Below are positions 28,866 through 37,251 of a stretch of DNA of 64,000 bases, piece by piece. Where the stretch lies: assembly GCF_039534165.1 (NCBI RefSeq), contig NZ_BAAAUX010000014.1, forward strand, positions 62,001 through 126,000. Direction: 5' to 3'. The notes under the pieces are model-generated. The model made no database searches, had not been told where the DNA came from, and saw only the letters and a list, made by a program, of their open reading frames with translations. Origin of the DNA: Saccharopolyspora_D taberi (GTDB lineage: Bacteria > Actinomycetota > Actinomycetes > Mycobacteriales > Pseudonocardiaceae). The translations under genes and the position numbers were made by a program. Position 1 is the first letter of the stretch. The number at the start of each line of letters is the position of its first letter.

Positions 28866-28895
28866 ACAGTACGCTTGTCCTGTATTTGCCCTCAA
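28866..28895 (-). promoter_or_regulatory. acn promoter with AcnR-type operator
   Basis: On the minus strand TTGAGG (-35, 28895-28890) and TACTGT (-10, 28871-28866) are 18 bases apart. Overlapping the spacer and -10 is CAGGACAAGCGTACTG (28882-28867), an exact fit to CAGNACnnncGTACTG, the AcnR operator as I recall it from Corynebacterium glutamicum work, where it also lies at about -11 to -28. The leader to the GTG start is about 90 bases. Confidence 0.72.
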
Positions 28896-29064
28896 GGCAG
28901 GGGTCGTGAAGTTGGATCACATCTTCCGGGACCGAGAACTCCGCGGCGGATTTCCCGCCGTCCGGGGGAGGAAACCGCGCGGTCCGGCAAGTGGCCGCGG
29001 ATTTGCCGCGCGGTGATGCGAATCCGGCTCGGAATTGGTCGGGCCATCATGCTTCCATGTCGGC

Positions 29065-29997
29065 GTGCGCAGCGTTGTCCGTCATCCCAGGTCCGGTGCC
29101 CTGGCCGTCGCGGTCGCCTCGGCGTTCTGCTTCGGCGGTTCGGGGCCGTTCGCGAAACCCCTGATCACCGCCGGGATCCCGCCGTTGCAGGTGGCCTGGC
29201 TGCGGCTGGCCGGGGGAGCGCTGCTGATGCTGCCCTTCGCGATCCGGCACCTCGCGGCGGCGCGCGCCCAGCCCGGGCTGCTGCTGGGCTACGGCGTGTT
29301 CGCGGTCGCCGGGGTGCAGGCGTTCTACTTCGCCGCGATCGCGCGCATCCCGGTCAGCGTGGCGCTGCTGATCGAGTTCCTCGGGCCGGTGATGGTGCTC
29401 GGCTGGATCCGGTTCGTCCGGCGCAGGCCGGTGACCCGGTCGGCGGCCGTCGGGGTGGTGGTCGCGGTCGCGGGGCTGGCCTGCGTGGTGGAGGTGTGGT
29501 CGGGCCTGACCTTCGACCCGCTGGGGCTGCTGTTCGGGCTGGCCGCCGCGGCCTGCCAGGCGGCCTACTTCCTGCTCTCCGACAGCGGGGCCGAGGTCGA
29601 GCCGCGGGCGCTGACCTCCTTCGGGCTGCTGACCGGTGCCGTGCTGGTCTCGGTGATCGCCCGGCCCTGGGAGATCGAGTGGTCGCTGATGACCGCCGAC
29701 GTCGAGCTGGCGGGGCAGACCGTCCCGGCGGTGTTGTGCGCGGTCTGGGTGGTGCTGGTCGGTACCGTGTTCGCCTACCTGACCGGCATCGTCGCGGTCC
29801 GCGGGCTGTCGGCCCCGGTGGCGGGTGCGGTCGCCTTCCTGGAGCCGGTGGTGGCGACCGTGCTCGCCTGGCTGCTGCTCGGCGAGCACCTCGGACCGGT
29901 CCAGCTGGTGGGTGGCGCGCTGATCCTGGTGGGCGCGTTCATCGCCCAGCGCTCGGCCCCGCCGGTGCCGGGCGAACGGGAGCTGGTCGGCGTCTGA
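29065..29997 (+). CDS. EamA-family (DMT) transporter
   Basis: A 310-residue drug/metabolite exporter with ten hydrophobic segments in two EamA repeats (about residues 10-135 and 150-290). FGGSGPFAKPLITAGIPPLQ and GAVAFLEPVVATVLAWLLLGE are typical. The start is uncertain: GTG at 29065 is chosen because the conserved part begins soon after; a TTG at 29035 is possible. No clear ribosome site is seen, so a leaderless message is possible. RhtA-like members export amino acids, but the substrate here is unknown. Confidence 0.82.
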   Translation: MRSVVRHPRSGALAVAVASAFCFGGSGPFAKPLITAGIPPLQVAWLRLAGGALLMLPFAIRHLAAARAQPGLLLGYGVFAVAGVQAFYFAAIARIPVSVALLIEFLGPVMVLGWIRFVRRRPVTRSAAVGVVVAVAGLACVVEVWSGLTFDPLGLLFGLAAAACQAAYFLLSDSGAEVEPRALTSFGLLTGAVLVSVIARPWEIEWSLMTADVELAGQTVPAVLCAVWVVLVGTVFAYLTGIVAVRGLSAPVAGAVAFLEPVVATVLAWLLLGEHLGPVQLVGGALILVGAFIAQRSAPPVPGERELVGV

Positions 29998-30004
29998 ACC
30001 GCGG

Positions 30005-30106
30005 TCAGGCGACGCGGGTGAAGGCGGCCTTGGCCACGTGGATGACCAGCGCCTCGATGAGCGCGACCGCGACGCCGGCCAGGACGGTGGTGAGGAAACT
30101 CGACAT
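30005..30106 (-). CDS. Possible 33-residue membrane peptide
   Basis: A short frame reading MSSFLTTVLAGVAVALIEAL, then VIHVAKAAFTRVA: one membrane span with a short basic tail. GGAAG lies about eleven bases before the ATG. It follows the large P-type ATPase gene on the same strand after 110 bases. Small single-span peptides often modulate P-type ATPases, so a regulatory role is a speculation worth noting. Length alone keeps confidence modest. Confidence 0.45.
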   Translation of the reverse strand: MSSFLTTVLAGVAVALIEALVIHVAKAAFTRVA

Positions 30107-30216
30107 GGTGCTCGTTCTTCCGTTCGGGGTAACCGGTACCGCCGACGGTGGATGGCGCAGGTGAGGGCTTGGTGGGCACAACGTGTCCACCAGGTAAAAC
30201 GGGCGCGAACTCCGCG

Positions 30217-33200
30217 TCACCCGGCCTGGCGCGGCCAGTACTGCCAGGCCGCGACGGCGGCGGTGGCCACCGCGGCGGCCGACAGCGCCATCAGCCACTG
30301 GTGCGGCAGCAGCGGCTGGCTGCCGAAGAAGTGGCTGACCCCGGGGACCTGGACCACGGTCGCCAGGACCACCATGGACACCGCGCCCGCGCCGAGCACC
30401 AGCGGGGTCCGGCCGCGCATCGCCATCGTCTGCCCCAGCTGCCCGGCCACCAGTGCGACCAGGCCCGCGGTGCGAGCCTGCCCGGCGGTGCCGAGCGGTC
30501 TGGTCAGCAGCCACGCCGCACCGGCCGCTCCGGCGGTGGCGGCGGCGCGGACGTAGACGTCGCGGGTGAGCGCCGAGCCGAGCGACACCTCGGGGCCTTC
30601 GGACAGCAGCTGCTCGGGGGTGCGGCCCGGCGGCGGGCGGACCGCGATGGCCAGCGCCGGGAGCACGTCGGTCAGCAGGTTCACCACCAGCAGCTGGCGG
30701 GCGTTGGGCGCGGCGGCGGTGCCCAGCAGGCCCGCGCCGAGGGTGAAGCCGATCTCGCCCAGGTTGCCGCCGAGCAGGATCGACAGCGCGTCGTGCACCG
30801 ACGCCCACATGCCCCGGCCTTCGACGATCGCGTCGGTGATGGTCTCGATCCGGTCGTCGGTGATGACCAGGTCCGCGGCCTCCCTGGCGGCCGGGGTGGC
30901 GCGGGAGCCCAGCGCGATGCCGACCTGGGCCAGCTTGATCGCGGGCACGTCGTTGGCGCCGTCGCCGGTCATCGCCGCGACCCGGCCGCCGCGCCGCAGC
31001 TGCCGCACGATCCGGGCCTTCTGCGCCGGGCTGACCCGGGCGAACACCGCGATCTTGGGCAGGTCGGCGATCAGCTCGTCGTCGTCCATCTCGTCCAGCT
31101 CGGCGCCGTTGACGACCCGCTTGCCCTGGAGCATGTCCAGCTCGACCGCGATCGCCTCGGCGGTGCTCGGGTGGTCGCCGGTGATCATGATGACGTCGAC
31201 GCCCGCGCGCCGCAGGCGGCCCACGGCCTCGGCGGCGGTCGGGTGCACCGGGTCGGCCAGCGCCAGCAGGCCCACGAAGTCCAGCTCGTCGACGTCGGAG
31301 TCGGCCAGCTCCGGCCGGGTCGACGCGGCGCGCTCGGCGACGGCGAGCACCCGGTACCCCAGCTGCGCGAGCCGCTCGACCTCGTCCTCGACCTGCGCGC
31401 GGGCGTCGCCGTCGAACGGCAGGTGCCGGTCCGGCCGCCGCCACCGCGCGCAGCGCTCCAGGACCACCTCGGGAGCTCCCTTGACGTTGACCCGATGCTG
31501 GCCGTCCGGCCCTTCCGCGCGCACCGCGTGGTAGCCGCGCGACGGTTCGAACGGCAGGTCCGCCAGCACCCGGGACGTCCCGTTCGTGGGCGGGATGCCC
31601 GCCGCCTCGGCGCCTTCCACCACCGCCCGGTCGGTCGGGTGCGGCAGCGGCCGGTCCTCCTGCTCGGGGGAGGCGTAGACGGCGGTGGTGACGACCTGCC
31701 GCAGCCACGGGTCGAGGTCGTCGACCGGGCGGCTGGCGCGGCCGTCGGAGACCTGCCGGAGGCTGATCCGGCCCTGGGTGAGGGTGCCGGTCTTGTCGAA
31801 GCACAGCGCGTCGACCCGGCCCAGCGCCTCGATCGTCTTCGGGCTGCGCACGAGCACCCCGCGGCCGGCCAGCCGCCGCGCCGCGGCCGTCTCAGCGACG
31901 GTGGCCACGAACGGCAGCCCTTCGGGCACCGCCGCGACGGCCAGCCCGACGGCCCGGCTCACCGCCTGTCCCAGCGGGGCGCCGCGCACCAGGTCGGCTA
32001 TCGCCAGTACCCCGCCTGCTCCGGCCGACAGCGGGATCGTGCGTTTGGCCAGGTAGCCGAGCCTGGCCTCCACACCGCCGGTCCCCGGTACCGCCGCGCC
32101 GTTCTCCTGGGTGGTGCTGCCGAGTTCGGTCTGGGTGCCGGTGGCCACCACGATCGCGGTCGCCCGGCCGCTGGCCATCGCCGTGCCCTGGTAGAGCATC
32201 GACGTCCGGTCGGCGATCATGCTCGCGCCGGTGGCCTGGGGCGTCTTGGTCACCAGCTGGGACTCGCCGGTCAGGCTCGACTCGTCGAGTTCGGCGCCCT
32301 CGGCGTCGAGCACCCGGCAGTCGGCAGGCACGCCGTCGCCCGCGCGCAGCTCGATGACGTCGCCCGGCACCAGCTGGTCGGCGGGCACGGTCCGGGTGGT
32401 GCCGTCGCGGCGCAGGTGGGCCGGCAGCTGCCCGGCGGCCAACAGCCGCGCGAGCTCGCGGTTGGTGGTGACCCGCTGGACGCCGTCCACCAGGGCGCTG
32501 GCCCCGAGCACGAACATGATCATCCCGGCGTCGGCGATCGACCCGAGCCCGGCCGAGATCACCGCGCCCGCGCCGAGCACCGCGGTCATCGGGTTGATCA
32601 GCCCCTCGACGGTGGCCAGCGCGACGCTTTCGTCACCGGTCCGGGGTTCGACGGGCCGTTCCCGTTGCTTGGCCTCGGATTCGCTGAGCCCTTCCGAGGA
32701 AGTGCCGAGCAACCCCAGCACCGCCTGCGCCGGCAGTGCGTGCCAGGGCGTGCGGGTGCGCGGCGTCGGCGGGGGAGTCGAGGTGGCCTGCACTCCGGTC
32801 CAGGTCCCGGCGCCGAGCGCGCACAGGGTGGCGGCGTGCACCGGCAGCGAAGCGCGGGCACCCGCGCCGAAAGCGGGACCGAGCGCGCCGAACATCGCGC
32901 CCGCGGAGGATCCGGCGACCGACAGCGCCGCTCCGTACCGGCTCGCCCGCCGCGCGTAGTCCACAGCGGACAGAAGGGCGTGCGCTTCGGTGGTGCTGGC
33001 GCAGGCGATGTGCGCGCCCCACGGGGTGGTTCCGGACGAGCCGGGCAGTCCGATCCCGACGTCGGCGGCGGCCAGCGCGGAGTGCCCGCGCGCCGAGACC
33101 ACCACGACGACCCGGCCTTCGGACTGCAACTGCCGCACCGACCCCGGCAACCGGTTGCCGCCCGCGACGACACCGCTGACCTCAAGCCTGCGCTCCAGGT

Positions 33201-34575
33201 GGGTGCCGATCCCCGCGATCACCACCGACCCCGCGGAACGCGCGGCGTCGACCAGCGCCTCGGCGAACGGATCGAGTTCCGCCCCGACCGCGACAACCGC
33301 GACCGGATCGGAGCCGTGCCTGAGCATCAGCACGGTCGAGCCCCGCTGGGTTTCCTCCCGCAGGGTGGACTCGACATGGGACGGCAGCCCGGTCTCGCGG
33401 CCGGACATCGGAACTGCCGACCAGTCACCGCTGTGCGCCGTCCGGCGCGGGTCGGTGGTGTCGATGACTTCGTTGGCGCGCTGGAAAAGCGCGGTGGTGT
33501 CGGCCGCGGGGTCGAACGGGGTGACGGTGCCGATGACGTTGCGGCCGGTGCACAGCACACCGCTGTCGAGCACCACGGTGTCGACCCGGTCCAGCCGCCG
33601 CAGCGCGTCCGGGTCGAAGACGAGGTTGCCGCGGTGCGACAGCGAGCTGGCCAGCTGCGCGGCGAACGCCTCCCGGCCGGCCCGCCCCGCCTTCGGCACG
33701 CCGGCGAGCATGGTGGCCAGCGCGCGCTCGGGCATCCGGGTGGTGGCCAGCACCGTGCCGTAACCGGCGACCGCCAGGCCGCCGGAGGTGTTGGCCACCT
33801 TCTCGACCGGGCCGTCCGGCAGGCGGACAGGCCGGGGCTCGGCCTCGATCGGCTCCGCGCGGTGCGTGCCGGGCCGTTCGGCCGCCGCTTCTTCCCAGCG
33901 CCGCCACGCCTCGTGCCGGGCGAGCGCTTCGCGCGAGGTGCACAGCCGCTGGCACGCGTCGCTGAACACCGCGATCGGCCGCCGCGCGAGGGTCTGGGAC
34001 AGCACGCCGGCCGCGGCGAACACGGCGTCGGCGGTCTCGCGGCCGAGACCGCGCTCGACCGGCGAACGCATCCACGGCACCGAGTCGGCGAGGGAGACCG
34101 CGGTGGGAACCAGCGCGGGCAGCGCGCGCACCGGCAGCACCGAGGTCGTGACCGCGTAGCCGAGCCCGGCGACGCCCACGGCGAGCGCGCCGACCTCGCG
34201 CAGCAGCGGTCCGGCGTTGCCGGGGTGCTTGCGGCCCGCCGGGGCGTTGTCGGCGAGGCCGTGCTCGGATTCGACGTCGGAGACGATCCTGCCGAGCTGG
34301 GCCGGGGTGGTCCGCGGGTCGTGCGTGATCGTCACCCGGCCCAGGACGGCGTTGACCTCCGCGGCGTGCACGCCGGGTGCTTCGGTCAGCCGGTCTTCCA
34401 GGGCACGCGCGGCGTCCTCGGTGCCGGGATGGTGCACGCCCCGGACTTCCAGGTGGGTCCGGTTCCCGGCGGCCCACATGCGGCGCCGGGAAGGGGCCTC
34501 ACCGAGCGTGCGCGCGGCGGCCCAGACCGGGCCGACGACGTCCGCCGCTGCCGAAACCAGCCAACCCAGGGGCAT
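30217..34575 (-). CDS. Two-half cation P-type ATPase (CtpH/CtpI-like)
   Basis: A 1,452-residue P-type ATPase of the long mycobacterial CtpH/CtpI kind. Residues about 40-90 form an HMA-like fold without the CxxC metal site. A first, degenerate ATPase half follows: where DKTGTLT is expected (near residue 335) it has VVLDSGVLCTGR. The second half is complete: SSLTGESQLV near 771, CFDKTGTLTQGR near 926 with the phosphorylated aspartate, and MTGDGANDVPAIK near 1203, plus about ten membrane spans. The ion is not known; the catalytic half is closest to Ca/Mg-type pumps. A small membrane protein gene lies just upstream and a 33-residue peptide downstream. Confidence 0.88.
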   Translation of the reverse strand: MPLGWLVSAAADVVGPVWAAARTLGEAPSRRRMWAAGNRTHLEVRGVHHPGTEDAARALEDRLTEAPGVHAAEVNAVLGRVTITHDPRTTPAQLGRIVSDVESEHGLADNAPAGRKHPGNAGPLLREVGALAVGVAGLGYAVTTSVLPVRALPALVPTAVSLADSVPWMRSPVERGLGRETADAVFAAAGVLSQTLARRPIAVFSDACQRLCTSREALARHEAWRRWEEAAAERPGTHRAEPIEAEPRPVRLPDGPVEKVANTSGGLAVAGYGTVLATTRMPERALATMLAGVPKAGRAGREAFAAQLASSLSHRGNLVFDPDALRRLDRVDTVVLDSGVLCTGRNVIGTVTPFDPAADTTALFQRANEVIDTTDPRRTAHSGDWSAVPMSGRETGLPSHVESTLREETQRGSTVLMLRHGSDPVAVVAVGAELDPFAEALVDAARSAGSVVIAGIGTHLERRLEVSGVVAGGNRLPGSVRQLQSEGRVVVVVSARGHSALAAADVGIGLPGSSGTTPWGAHIACASTTEAHALLSAVDYARRASRYGAALSVAGSSAGAMFGALGPAFGAGARASLPVHAATLCALGAGTWTGVQATSTPPPTPRTRTPWHALPAQAVLGLLGTSSEGLSESEAKQRERPVEPRTGDESVALATVEGLINPMTAVLGAGAVISAGLGSIADAGMIMFVLGASALVDGVQRVTTNRELARLLAAGQLPAHLRRDGTTRTVPADQLVPGDVIELRAGDGVPADCRVLDAEGAELDESSLTGESQLVTKTPQATGASMIADRTSMLYQGTAMASGRATAIVVATGTQTELGSTTQENGAAVPGTGGVEARLGYLAKRTIPLSAGAGGVLAIADLVRGAPLGQAVSRAVGLAVAAVPEGLPFVATVAETAAARRLAGRGVLVRSPKTIEALGRVDALCFDKTGTLTQGRISLRQVSDGRASRPVDDLDPWLRQVVTTAVYASPEQEDRPLPHPTDRAVVEGAEAAGIPPTNGTSRVLADLPFEPSRGYHAVRAEGPDGQHRVNVKGAPEVVLERCARWRRPDRHLPFDGDARAQVEDEVERLAQLGYRVLAVAERAASTRPELADSDVDELDFVGLLALADPVHPTAAEAVGRLRRAGVDVIMITGDHPSTAEAIAVELDMLQGKRVVNGAELDEMDDDELIADLPKIAVFARVSPAQKARIVRQLRRGGRVAAMTGDGANDVPAIKLAQVGIALGSRATPAAREAADLVITDDRIETITDAIVEGRGMWASVHDALSILLGGNLGEIGFTLGAGLLGTAAAPNARQLLVVNLLTDVLPALAIAVRPPPGRTPEQLLSEGPEVSLGSALTRDVYVRAAATAGAAGAAWLLTRPLGTAGQARTAGLVALVAGQLGQTMAMRGRTPLVLGAGAVSMVVLATVVQVPGVSHFFGSQPLLPHQWLMALSAAAVATAAVAAWQYWPRQAG

Positions 34576-34620
34576 CCGACTCCTCCGAACTCGTGCCGCA
34601 CGACCGGACGGGCGCGCGGG

Positions 34621-35013
34621 TCAGCCGGAGGAGGACCCGTTGTGCTTGTGCTCGTGCATCTCGCGTTCGATCAGCGCGTTGCCGACCCCGATCGCCAGGG
34701 CGACCGGCCATTCGATCATCGACAGCGCCGCGCCCAGTCCCAGCGCGCCGTAGAACACGGCCTGGCCGCGCGAGGGCAGCTGGGCGCGCACCGTCTCGGC
34801 CGCGGAGCTGGCCGCCGCGGTGACGTCCTGCCTGCTCGGCAGGTGCATGTCCGGAGCGTGGAACCTGGCGGTGACGAACGGCAGGTTCAGCGTCATGCCG
34901 CTGGTCTGCGCGCTGGTGCCGGACGACGCGGCCCGCTGCTCGCCGGTCTGCCGGGAGGTGGAGCTGGTGCGACGTTGCCTCGGCCTGGACTTGGTGGACG
35001 TTGTGGTGGCCAT
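34621..35013 (-). CDS. Small membrane-associated protein upstream of the ATPase
   Basis: A 130-residue protein. The first 40 residues are Ser/Thr/Arg-rich and probably disordered (MATTTSTKSRPRQRRTSSTS), and residues about 87-115 are hydrophobic (AVFYGALGLGAALSMIEWPV, then ALAIGVGNALIE), enough for one hairpin or one to two spans, followed by a His-rich tail HEHKHNG. AGGGGG precedes the ATG. It is 45 bases upstream of the P-type ATPase on the same strand, so the two are probably cotranscribed. The His tail could bind metal, but this is inference. No family name is known to me. Confidence 0.7.
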   Translation of the reverse strand: MATTTSTKSRPRQRRTSSTSRQTGEQRAASSGTSAQTSGMTLNLPFVTARFHAPDMHLPSRQDVTAAASSAAETVRAQLPSRGQAVFYGALGLGAALSMIEWPVALAIGVGNALIEREMHEHKHNGSSSG

Positions 35014-35120
35014 CAGGACCCCCTTCGCAGGTAGCTCGCAATCGTCAAGCCTACGAGAGAGTTAACAGCAGATGAACCATTTGGGCCAACGTTGTCCCGA
35101 ACGTGGAGCAGCAGGTCGCT

Positions 35121-35795
35121 TCAGGCCGCGGAGCGGTCCTGGCCGACCGCCGCGCGGTAGCGCCGGACGACCAGGTCGATCACCTTCGGGTGCGCGCCGA
35201 TCGGGTCGGCGACGCCGGTGACCGGGAGCTCGCGGAGCCGCTGGTGGAACAGCCCGGGCGCGAGCAGGTAGGGCGCGACGAAGGCGCGGCCCGCAGCGGG
35301 GCAGCAGTCGGCGGTGAGCGGCCGCGCGGTGGTGACGTAGCTGGGGCGCAGCCACTGGCCGCAGCGGCGGCCGAGCAGCTGGGCGGCCTCGCCGACGTCG
35401 TCGAGCGCGCGCTCGTCCGAGGAACCGGCGGCGGAGAACAGCACGCGGTCACCGGGACGCCATCCGGCGCGGGACAGCTGTTCCAGCATCGCGTCGGCGA
35501 TCTCGGGCGCCGGGCCGAGCGGCGGGCACACCACGGCTTCGGCGTCGCCGAGCTGCTCGGGCAGATCGGTGCGCACGTGGTACCCGGCGGCCAGGAACGC
35601 GGGCAGCACGACCGCCGGACCGCCGATCTCCCGCATGGCCTCGGCGACCGTCGGCCCGATGACGTCGACGTAGGCCACGTGCACGGGCACGTCGAGTTCC
35701 CGCGCCGCGGCGTCGGCGATGCGTTCGATCTCGCGCGGGCCCGCGGGATCGCGGGTGCCGTGGGCGACGAGCAGCAGGGGAGTGGTCAGGTGCAT
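35121..35795 (-). CDS. Sirohydrochlorin chelatase, CbiX/SirB family
   Basis: A 224-residue class II chelatase with two similar halves. LLLVAHGTRDPAGPREIERI at the start has the active-site histidine, and AVVLPAFLAAGYHVRTDLPE carries the second. In this setting it should insert iron into sirohydrochlorin to make siroheme, the cofactor of NirB encoded upstream in the same operon; a cobalt role cannot be excluded. AAGGA lies about nine bases before the ATG. Its start overlaps the nnaR stop by ten bases. It is the last gene of the nitrate operon. Confidence 0.88.
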   Translation of the reverse strand: MHLTTPLLLVAHGTRDPAGPREIERIADAAARELDVPVHVAYVDVIGPTVAEAMREIGGPAVVLPAFLAAGYHVRTDLPEQLGDAEAVVCPPLGPAPEIADAMLEQLSRAGWRPGDRVLFSAAGSSDERALDDVGEAAQLLGRRCGQWLRPSYVTTARPLTADCCPAAGRAFVAPYLLAPGLFHQRLRELPVTGVADPIGAHPKVIDLVVRRYRAAVGQDRSAA

Positions 35796-36931
35796 GGTTG
35801 TGCGTCCTTCATCGGTTCCAGTGGCAGCCGGTAACCGCGTTTGATCACGGTCTGGACGAGACCCGGCGCGCCCAGCGAGGCGCGCAGCCGCGCGATCGCG
35901 ACCTCCACCGCGTGCTCGTCGAGCGCCCGCCCGGTCGACGTCGCGGCGTTGAGCGTGGCGGCGAGGTCGCGGCGGGTGACGACCCGGCCCGGCTGCTCCA
36001 TCAGCGCCCGCAGCAGCGCTTTGCCGCTCGGGGAAAGGGGTTTGAGCACGCCGTCGACCAGCGCGGCGTGGCCGCGCAGCTGCAGCGTCCGGCCCGCCAC
36101 CGCGAGGACGTGCGCCCGCCCGGGCAGCGCCTCGCACAGCGCGCGCACCAGCCCGCCGAGGCGGTAGCGCTCCGGGACGACGGGGTCGATGCCGTGCTCG
36201 GCGAGGGGAGCCGCGGTCGCCGGTCCGACGCAGACGCTGAGCACCGGGCCGCGCAGCGCGTCGACCAGCTCGGTGAGCAGGTCGAGGTCGGCGGCCAGCG
36301 CCAGCAGGTTCGCCGACGCCGGGGCGCTGGTGAAGGTCACCGCGTCGATCTCGTGCGCGCACAACGCCGCGAGCAGGTTCTCCAGCCCCGCCCCGTCATC
36401 GGGCCGGACCCATTGGTAGACCGGCAGTTCGACGACGTGCGCACCGGCCGCGCGCAGGGCGGCCGAGAACTCCGGCAGCGGCCTGCCGTGCAGCTGCACC
36501 GCGATCCGCAGCCCGTCGACCGGGCCGGACAGCAGCTCGGCGAGCAGGCCGGACGACGACTCCGACGCGGGCGACCACGCGTCCGGCAGCCCGGCGGCGC
36601 GGACCGCGCCCCGGGCCTTCGGCCCGCGCGCGAGCAGGCGCGCGCCGCCGAGGGCCGACAGCAGCTCGGGGCCGACGCCCCAGCCCTCGGCGGCCTCGAT
36701 CCAGCCGCGGAACCCGATGCCGGTGGTGGCCACGACGACGTCCGGAGGGGACTCCAGGCATTCCTCGGTGGCCCTGCGGAGTTCGGTGTCGTCGGCCAGC
36801 GGCACGATCCGCAGCGCGGGGCCGTGCAGCACCCGCGCTCCGCGCCGTTCGAGCAGCGTTCCGAGCTCGTCGGCACGCCGTGCCGAGGTGACGCCGACGG
36901 TGAACCCCGCCAGTTCGAGCGCTCGGGTCAT
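35786..36931 (-). CDS. nnaR: NnaR: HemD-like domain fused to winged-helix DNA-binding domain
   Basis: A 381-residue protein with a uroporphyrinogen-III-synthase-like front (VGVTSARRADELGTLLERRG; AVTFTSAPASANLLALA) and an OmpR-type winged helix behind (ALLRALMEQPGRVVTRRDLA to QTVIKRGYRLPLE). This fusion and its place behind nirBD match NnaR, described in Streptomyces coelicolor and Mycobacterium smegmatis as a regulator that works with GlnR on nitrate and nitrite genes. Whether the HemD part still makes uroporphyrinogen III is unknown. The start overlaps nirD's stop by four bases. It could couple nitrate gene expression to tetrapyrrole supply. Confidence 0.87.
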   Translation of the reverse strand: MTRALELAGFTVGVTSARRADELGTLLERRGARVLHGPALRIVPLADDTELRRATEECLESPPDVVVATTGIGFRGWIEAAEGWGVGPELLSALGGARLLARGPKARGAVRAAGLPDAWSPASESSSGLLAELLSGPVDGLRIAVQLHGRPLPEFSAALRAAGAHVVELPVYQWVRPDDGAGLENLLAALCAHEIDAVTFTSAPASANLLALAADLDLLTELVDALRGPVLSVCVGPATAAPLAEHGIDPVVPERYRLGGLVRALCEALPGRAHVLAVAGRTLQLRGHAALVDGVLKPLSPSGKALLRALMEQPGRVVTRRDLAATLNAATSTGRALDEHAVEVAIARLRASLGAPGLVQTVIKRGYRLPLEPMKDAQPCT

Positions 36932-37251
36932 GGAAGCTCGATCTCGACCACGTCGTCGCGGCGGCGGACCGCGAAGGTCGGCAGCCGGATCTCCGGGTCG
37001 TCGAGGCACTCCCCGGTGCGCAGGGAGAAGACCTGCTTGAGCATCGGCGAGGCCACCGTGGGCTCGCCGTCGCGGTCACCGACGATGCCCCGGCTGATCA
37101 CGCCGGCACCGCAGAACGGGTCGACGTTGCCGACGGCGAACAGCTCGTCGTCGCCGGTGCGGAACAGCGCCACGGACTGCTCGCCCAGCAGCGCGGGGAC
37201 CCCGCACTCCGGGGGCAGCGACTCGTACGCGCAGACTTGCTGCCACTTCAT
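36928..37251 (-). CDS. nirD: Nitrite reductase small subunit NirD
   Basis: A 107-residue Rieske-fold protein, the small partner of NADH-dependent assimilatory nitrite reductase. CAYESLPPECGVPALLGEQS begins the fold and VASPMLKQVFSLRTGECLDD is the conserved second part. As is usual for NirD, the histidine and cysteine ligands of a true Rieske cluster are missing. It overlaps nirB by four bases on one side and nnaR by four on the other. Confidence 0.92.
   Translation of the reverse strand: MKWQQVCAYESLPPECGVPALLGEQSVALFRTGDDELFAVGNVDPFCGAGVISRGIVGDRDGEPTVASPMLKQVFSLRTGECLDDPEIRLPTFAVRRRDDVVEIELP

Noticed and set aside
30148..35034. A 1,628-codon open frame antisense to the P-type ATPase
   Set aside because: Same GC shadow effect. 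The composition is Arg/Gly/Ala/His-rich and no domain is recognisable.
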